DNA from: M3007 sp031425155
GTDB taxonomy: Bacteria; Bacteroidota; Bacteroidia; Chitinophagales; Saprospiraceae
Assembly: GCA_031425155.1 (NCBI GenBank)
Contig: JANPIV010000022.1
Span: 124,001 to 188,000, forward strand
Direction: 5' to 3'
Length of the DNA: 64,000 nucleotides
Position numbers and translations under genes: made by a program. Under the pieces are notes generated by a model, which saw only the letters and a program-made list of their open reading frames with translations, was not told the DNA's origin and searched no databases. The first letter of the stretch is position 1, and each line of letters opens with the position of its first letter. Positions 60,775 through 64,000 of this stretch are shown here, piece by piece.

Positions 60775-61458
60775 ATGCACCCATTCCTCCTCGCTCTCGC
60801 CATTCTGCCCGGCCTGCTGATCAGCGTTGGCATCTTTTGGGTGGATAAATATGAACGCGAACCTATGGTGCCGCTGGCAGTTTGTTTCGCATTGGGAGCC
60901 CTGGCTACCTGGCCGGCGGTGCAGGCGGAAATGTACACGTTTGCCCAACTCAGCCCGCATCGGCACCAGGCCTGGGCCACTTTTTTGCTGGCTTTTGCCG
61001 CTATTTCCTTCAACGAGGAGCTGTGGAAAGGCCTCGTGCTACTCCTGGCCGCCTTCCCCTACCGCTTCTTTAATGAACCGCTCGATGGCATTGTGTATGC
61101 CGTGCTGGTCTCGATGGGTTTTGCGACCATGGAAAATATTTTGTATGCGTACCGTTTTGGTTTTGATACAATTCTGGTACGCGCTTTTACCGCCGTACCC
61201 GCGCATTTGGTGTTCGGTATTGTGGTCGGTTATTTTGCCGGATTAGCCAAATTCAACCCCGCCAGACGTTATATTTTACTGGCGCAAGGTTTCGGACTGG
61301 CTGTTCTGCTGCATGGTGCCTACGATGTGCTAATTATTCAACGCTGGTCGGATTGGTTGCTGGTGCTGGCTACCTTTGCGCTCTACCTCAGCCTGTTTTT
61401 TTGCAGCAAATTGGTACAAGTACACCTGCAAAACTCACCCTTTCGAATGCGGAATTAG
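60775..61458 (+). CDS. PrsW-type intramembrane metalloprotease
   Basis: The 227-residue membrane protein has about eight helices. The PrsW motifs are in place: FNEELWKGLVLL (EExxK at 81-85), MENILYAYRFGF (Glu120/Asn121), and VPAHLVFGIVVGY (His144). The N-terminus MHPFLLALAILPGLLISVGI is followed by FWVDKYEREP, also characteristic. PrsW in Bacillus cleaves an anti-sigma factor at site 1. No anti-sigma gene is nearby, and the only ECF sigma gene in this window is 38 kb away. The gene follows the beta-mannosidase by 19 bases, so it may be read through from it. Confidence 0.9.
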   Translation: MHPFLLALAILPGLLISVGIFWVDKYEREPMVPLAVCFALGALATWPAVQAEMYTFAQLSPHRHQAWATFLLAFAAISFNEELWKGLVLLLAAFPYRFFNEPLDGIVYAVLVSMGFATMENILYAYRFGFDTILVRAFTAVPAHLVFGIVVGYFAGLAKFNPARRYILLAQGFGLAVLLHGAYDVLIIQRWSDWLLVLATFALYLSLFFCSKLVQVHLQNSPFRMRN

Positions 61459-61459
61459 G

Positions 61460-61605
61460 AATACGGAATTTTATCGAATGCGGAGTGCAGAATACGGAAT
61501 GCGGAATTTTTTCCACCCACTGAGCCTTCACGGACTTTACGACCGCTTAGCATCGTTATACTTCATCGTTTATAGTTCATACTTCGCTTCATCGTTTCTA
61601 CTTCC
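61460..61605. repeat. Low-complexity word-repeat gap upstream of the DUF5682 gene
   Basis: GAATGCGGAATTAGGAATACGGAATTTT and related AATGCGGA words at 61444-61510, then TTCATCGTTTATAGTTCAT and CTTCATCGTT words at 61552-61600. No structured palindrome is seen. These are the same type of short imperfect direct repeats seen in many gaps of this window. Confidence 0.55.
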
Positions 61606-61611
61606 AATAAA

Positions 61612-63864
61612 ATAGACCTCTTTGGCATTCGTCACCACGGCCCCGGCTCGGCCCGCAGCCTGCGTATGGCCCTGACCGCCAATCCGCCGGACGTTATTTT
61701 GATAGAAGGGCCGCCGGATGCGGAAAAATTGATTCCGCTGGCCGCCCATGCGCAAATGGTGCCGCCGGTCGCTATATTGGTGTACAATCCAAAACAGTTG
61801 CAGCAGGCCTCTTTTTTTCCTTTTGCCGAATTTTCTCCCGAATGGCAGGCCATCCAGTTTGGTTTAAAAAATAATATTCCGGTGCAATTCATGGACTTAC
61901 CCATGAGCCATATTTTTGCCCTGCGGGAACCCAAAACACAACTGACGCTGGATTTGCCTGGGGAACGACCCGACGCGGCGGAGGTGGACCCCTTCCGGTA
62001 CATCGCTACATTGGCAGGCTATACCGATCCCGAACGCTGGTGGGACGCGCTGCTGGAGCGGCGCAGCGACGATACGGCCATTTTTCCAACGGTCGTCGAA
62101 CTGATGACCGCCCTGCGCGATGACAAAAGCAAACCGGAAACCTTCGAAACTTTGCTGCGCGAAGCCTGGATGCGCCAAACTATTCGCGGAGCACAAAAGG
62201 CAGGTTATCAACACATTGCCGTGATTTGCGGGGCCTGGCATACGCCTGCTCTCGCCGCACTGGAGCAAATTAAAGCCAGCGCGGATGCCGCCCTGTTGAA
62301 AGGACTGAAAAAAGTAAAAACCGAAGCCACCTGGATTCCCTGGTCGTTCGATCGGCTGGCCACGCAAAGCGGCTATAGTGCCGGTGTAATCGCCCCGGCC
62401 TGGTATCGGTTGCTCTTTAAAATGGACAGCGTTGGCCAATCAAACCCTACGCAATCAGCAGGTTACGATGCCGTTACGCAGTGGTTCGCTCAGGCGGCGC
62501 GATTGCTACGGGAGCAGGATTTGGCCACTTCTTCGGCGCATGTCATCGAAGCGGTGCGGCTGGCTAACACGCTGGCGGTGCTGCGGCGCACGGGTTTTCC
62601 GGGCATCGAGGAGTTACGCGAAGTGGCGGTGACGGTGCTGTGCGAAGGGGCGGAAAAACAACTGGAACTCATTGACCAGCAATTGATTATCGGTGATGTG
62701 CTGGGCGAAGTACCGGACGATCTGCCGGTGCCGCCGCTAAAAACCGATTTTGAGGCGCAGGTAAAAAGTTGCCTGTTGAAACGCGAAACCCAGGGCAAAA
62801 CTCTCGTGCTCGATCTGCGCAAAGATGCCCATACCGCCAAGAGCCGACTACTGCATCGCCTCGGTGTGCTGGGGATGCCGTGGGGACAACTGGGGGGCGA
62901 GCGCGACCATACCAAACGACAAGGCGGTTTCCATGAAGACTGGCAACTGAAGTGGCTGCCGGATTTTGAAATCCGACTGATCGAAGCGGGCACCTGGGGC
63001 AATACGGTGCTGGAAGCAGCGACCAATCGCGCCCTTCGACAAATCCGCGCCTCTGTGCAGTTGCCCGAACTGACGGGCCTGCTCAGCACGATCCTCAAAG
63101 CCGAATTGACGGTACTGGTGCCGGATTTGTTGGCTAAATTACAGTCCGTCAGTGCCTTATGCAATGATGTGCTGGTGCTTTGTGGCTCGGTACCACCACT
63201 GGCCGAGGTGGTGCGCTACGGTTCGGCCCGCCAACTCGATCTGAGTGCAGTGGAGCAATTGCTGGGCGGCGTTATTCCCCGCGTGGCGGTGCAATTGCCA
63301 GCGGCGTGTAGCGGTGTGGACGAAGATGTGGCTACCGATATTTTGAAAAAAATCCTGGCCATCAACCGGGCGTTGGCCATTTTGTCGGTGCCGGATTATG
63401 AAATATTGTGGCAACAAACCCTCGCTGAAATAGCGGAAAGCAAAACGGCGGCTCCCTTGCTGGCAGGCCTGTGCAGTCGGCTGCAATTTGATAAAAGTGT
63501 GCAAAACGCGGCACAGACCGACCAAACCATGCGTTATCGTCTTTCGCGGGCACAGGCGGTGACCGAGGCGGCTGCCTGGCTGGAGGGCTTTCTGTACGGT
63601 AGCGGACTTTTGCTTTTGCACTATACCGACTTGTGGCAGGCACTCGATAGTTGGGTTCAAGAGGTGCCGGATGACGATTTTCAGCAACTATTGCCTTTGT
63701 TGCGGCGCACATTCAGTCGCTTCGAAGCACCCGAACGCGAAAAAATGCTGGACTTGGTGAAGCATGGGAATCTACCCACCGCTGTTGCCGCGCTGCCAGC
63801 CGAAGATTGGGATGCGGACCGGGCGGAAGCAGTGACGGAGTTGTTGCAAAACATTTTTGGCTAA
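61612..63864 (+). CDS. DUF5682 family protein
   Basis: The first ATG is at 61666, but the frame upstream encodes the family's conserved start DLFGIRHHGPGSARSLR. A start there would need ATA (61612), ATT or another rare codon; an in-frame stop at 61573 bounds it. From 61612 the product is 750 residues. Visible features: VILIEGPPDAEKLIPLA, HIAVICGAWHTPALAAL, and a C-terminal half of helical pattern. The paired EGPPDA and GAWH blocks resemble the catalytic positions of TraB/TIKI-like folds. DUF5682 genes usually lie beside MoxR-type AAA ATPase and vWA genes in systems predicted to act in conflict or protein quality control; such partners would be to the right of the window edge. Confidence 0.8.
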   Translation: MDLFGIRHHGPGSARSLRMALTANPPDVILIEGPPDAEKLIPLAAHAQMVPPVAILVYNPKQLQQASFFPFAEFSPEWQAIQFGLKNNIPVQFMDLPMSHIFALREPKTQLTLDLPGERPDAAEVDPFRYIATLAGYTDPERWWDALLERRSDDTAIFPTVVELMTALRDDKSKPETFETLLREAWMRQTIRGAQKAGYQHIAVICGAWHTPALAALEQIKASADAALLKGLKKVKTEATWIPWSFDRLATQSGYSAGVIAPAWYRLLFKMDSVGQSNPTQSAGYDAVTQWFAQAARLLREQDLATSSAHVIEAVRLANTLAVLRRTGFPGIEELREVAVTVLCEGAEKQLELIDQQLIIGDVLGEVPDDLPVPPLKTDFEAQVKSCLLKRETQGKTLVLDLRKDAHTAKSRLLHRLGVLGMPWGQLGGERDHTKRQGGFHEDWQLKWLPDFEIRLIEAGTWGNTVLEAATNRALRQIRASVQLPELTGLLSTILKAELTVLVPDLLAKLQSVSALCNDVLVLCGSVPPLAEVVRYGSARQLDLSAVEQLLGGVIPRVAVQLPAACSGVDEDVATDILKKILAINRALAILSVPDYEILWQQTLAEIAESKTAAPLLAGLCSRLQFDKSVQNAAQTDQTMRYRLSRAQAVTEAAAWLEGFLYGSGLLLLHYTDLWQALDSWVQEVPDDDFQQLLPLLRRTFSRFEAPEREKMLDLVKHGNLPTAVAALPAEDWDADRAEAVTELLQNIFG

Positions 63865-63973
63865 GGTTTGAAAAGTTGACACCCTTTATTAAATAATTGA
63901 TAGACAGTCATTTATCAAAACAAAAAATATCACATTGGCCACATTCATCTATTATTGACCACATTCCTTTTCC

Positions 63974-64000
63974 ATGCCTTTCCAATTCAAAACATCCGGC
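63974..64000 (+). CDS. Possible start of the next gene, cut by the window edge
   Basis: An ATG at 63974 opens a frame MPFQFKTSG that runs off the window, 110 bases after the DUF5682 stop and in the same direction. Only nine codons are visible, so it cannot be identified. The gap 63865-63973 is AT-rich with repeated GACCACATTC words. Confidence 0.35.

Noticed and set aside
1..64000. tRNA, rRNA, insertion sequences, integrases or prophage genes
   Set aside because: No cloverleaf, rRNA-like conserved sequence or transposase/integrase motif was noticed on either strand; the repeats are short and non-autonomous.

Overview
The window is chromosomal DNA of a Bacteroidota bacterium, most likely Saprospiria or a related gliding lineage. 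The signs are a GldG gliding protein, a secreted protein with a type IX secretion (Por) sorting tail, DKNYY, DUF5777 and RicT proteins of Bacteroidota type, many lipoproteins with short N-terminal signals, and start-proximal promoters with the Bacteroidota -7 box TAnnTTTG. There is no rRNA, tRNA, CRISPR array, integrase or recognisable insertion sequence. Most genes are GC-rich single-copy genes in short operons, separated by intergenic gaps that are unusually rich in palindromes.

Layout. 1-4.5 kb (minus): a truncated MFS transporter, a membrane protein with an effector-associated domain, a TolB-like domain and TPRs, an SGNH esterase lipoprotein and another lipoprotein. 5-8.4 kb (plus): meaB GTPase, a small membrane protein and hisS. 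8.8-11.8 kb (minus): a serine beta-lactamase-like hydrolase, a DUF4385 protein and a topoisomerase IB gene interrupted by two in-frame amber codons. 12-16.7 kb: an endonuclease III-like glycosylase, a DMT exporter, gldG, a YbjN-like protein and a small orphan gene. 16.7-22.6 kb (plus): TPM-domain, PQQ-propeller, T9SS cargo, DKNYY and LRR envelope proteins. 22.7-29.7 kb: an ECF sigma factor, gatA, a YwqG-like protein and a first uvrA. 30-33.8 kb: a 41-residue membrane peptide on the minus strand, then a plus-strand run of cytochrome c-like, OB-fold, YceI, DUF5777 and MscS genes. 33.9-39.2 kb: a PTPS/QueD homologue, then holB, ricT and lpdA. 39.3-42.3 kb: a 976-residue LRR-Roc-COR-TIR protein, more AT-rich than its neighbours. 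42.4-45.1 kb (minus): two unidentified small proteins and a flavin oxidase. 45.4-48 kb: a lipoprotein, a membrane protein overlapping a histidine kinase, and a NarL-type regulator. 48-58 kb: an encapsulated-ferritin-like protein with no shell gene, a triple-SPOR protein, a second uvrA, a lipoprotein, uvrB and a YhcG-type PD-(D/E)XK nuclease. 58.2-64 kb (plus): a GH2 beta-mannosidase, a PrsW protease and a DUF5682 protein.

Possible conflict or regulatory modules are the EAD-TolB-TPR membrane protein (1-2.6 kb), the LRR-Roc-COR-TIR protein (39.3 kb) and the DUF5682 protein (61.6 kb). DUF5682 homologues are usually found with MoxR ATPase and vWA genes, which would lie past the right edge. DNA repair is well represented: two full-length UvrA paralogues, UvrB, a HhH-GPD glycosylase and the broken topoisomerase IB.

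The intergenic spaces hold at least six families of inverted or dispersed repeats. Two composite palindromes (4.7 kb and 29.8 kb) share one architecture, and two related palindromes flank the EAD gene in opposite orientation. All functional names rest on recognising motifs by eye; no database search was run.
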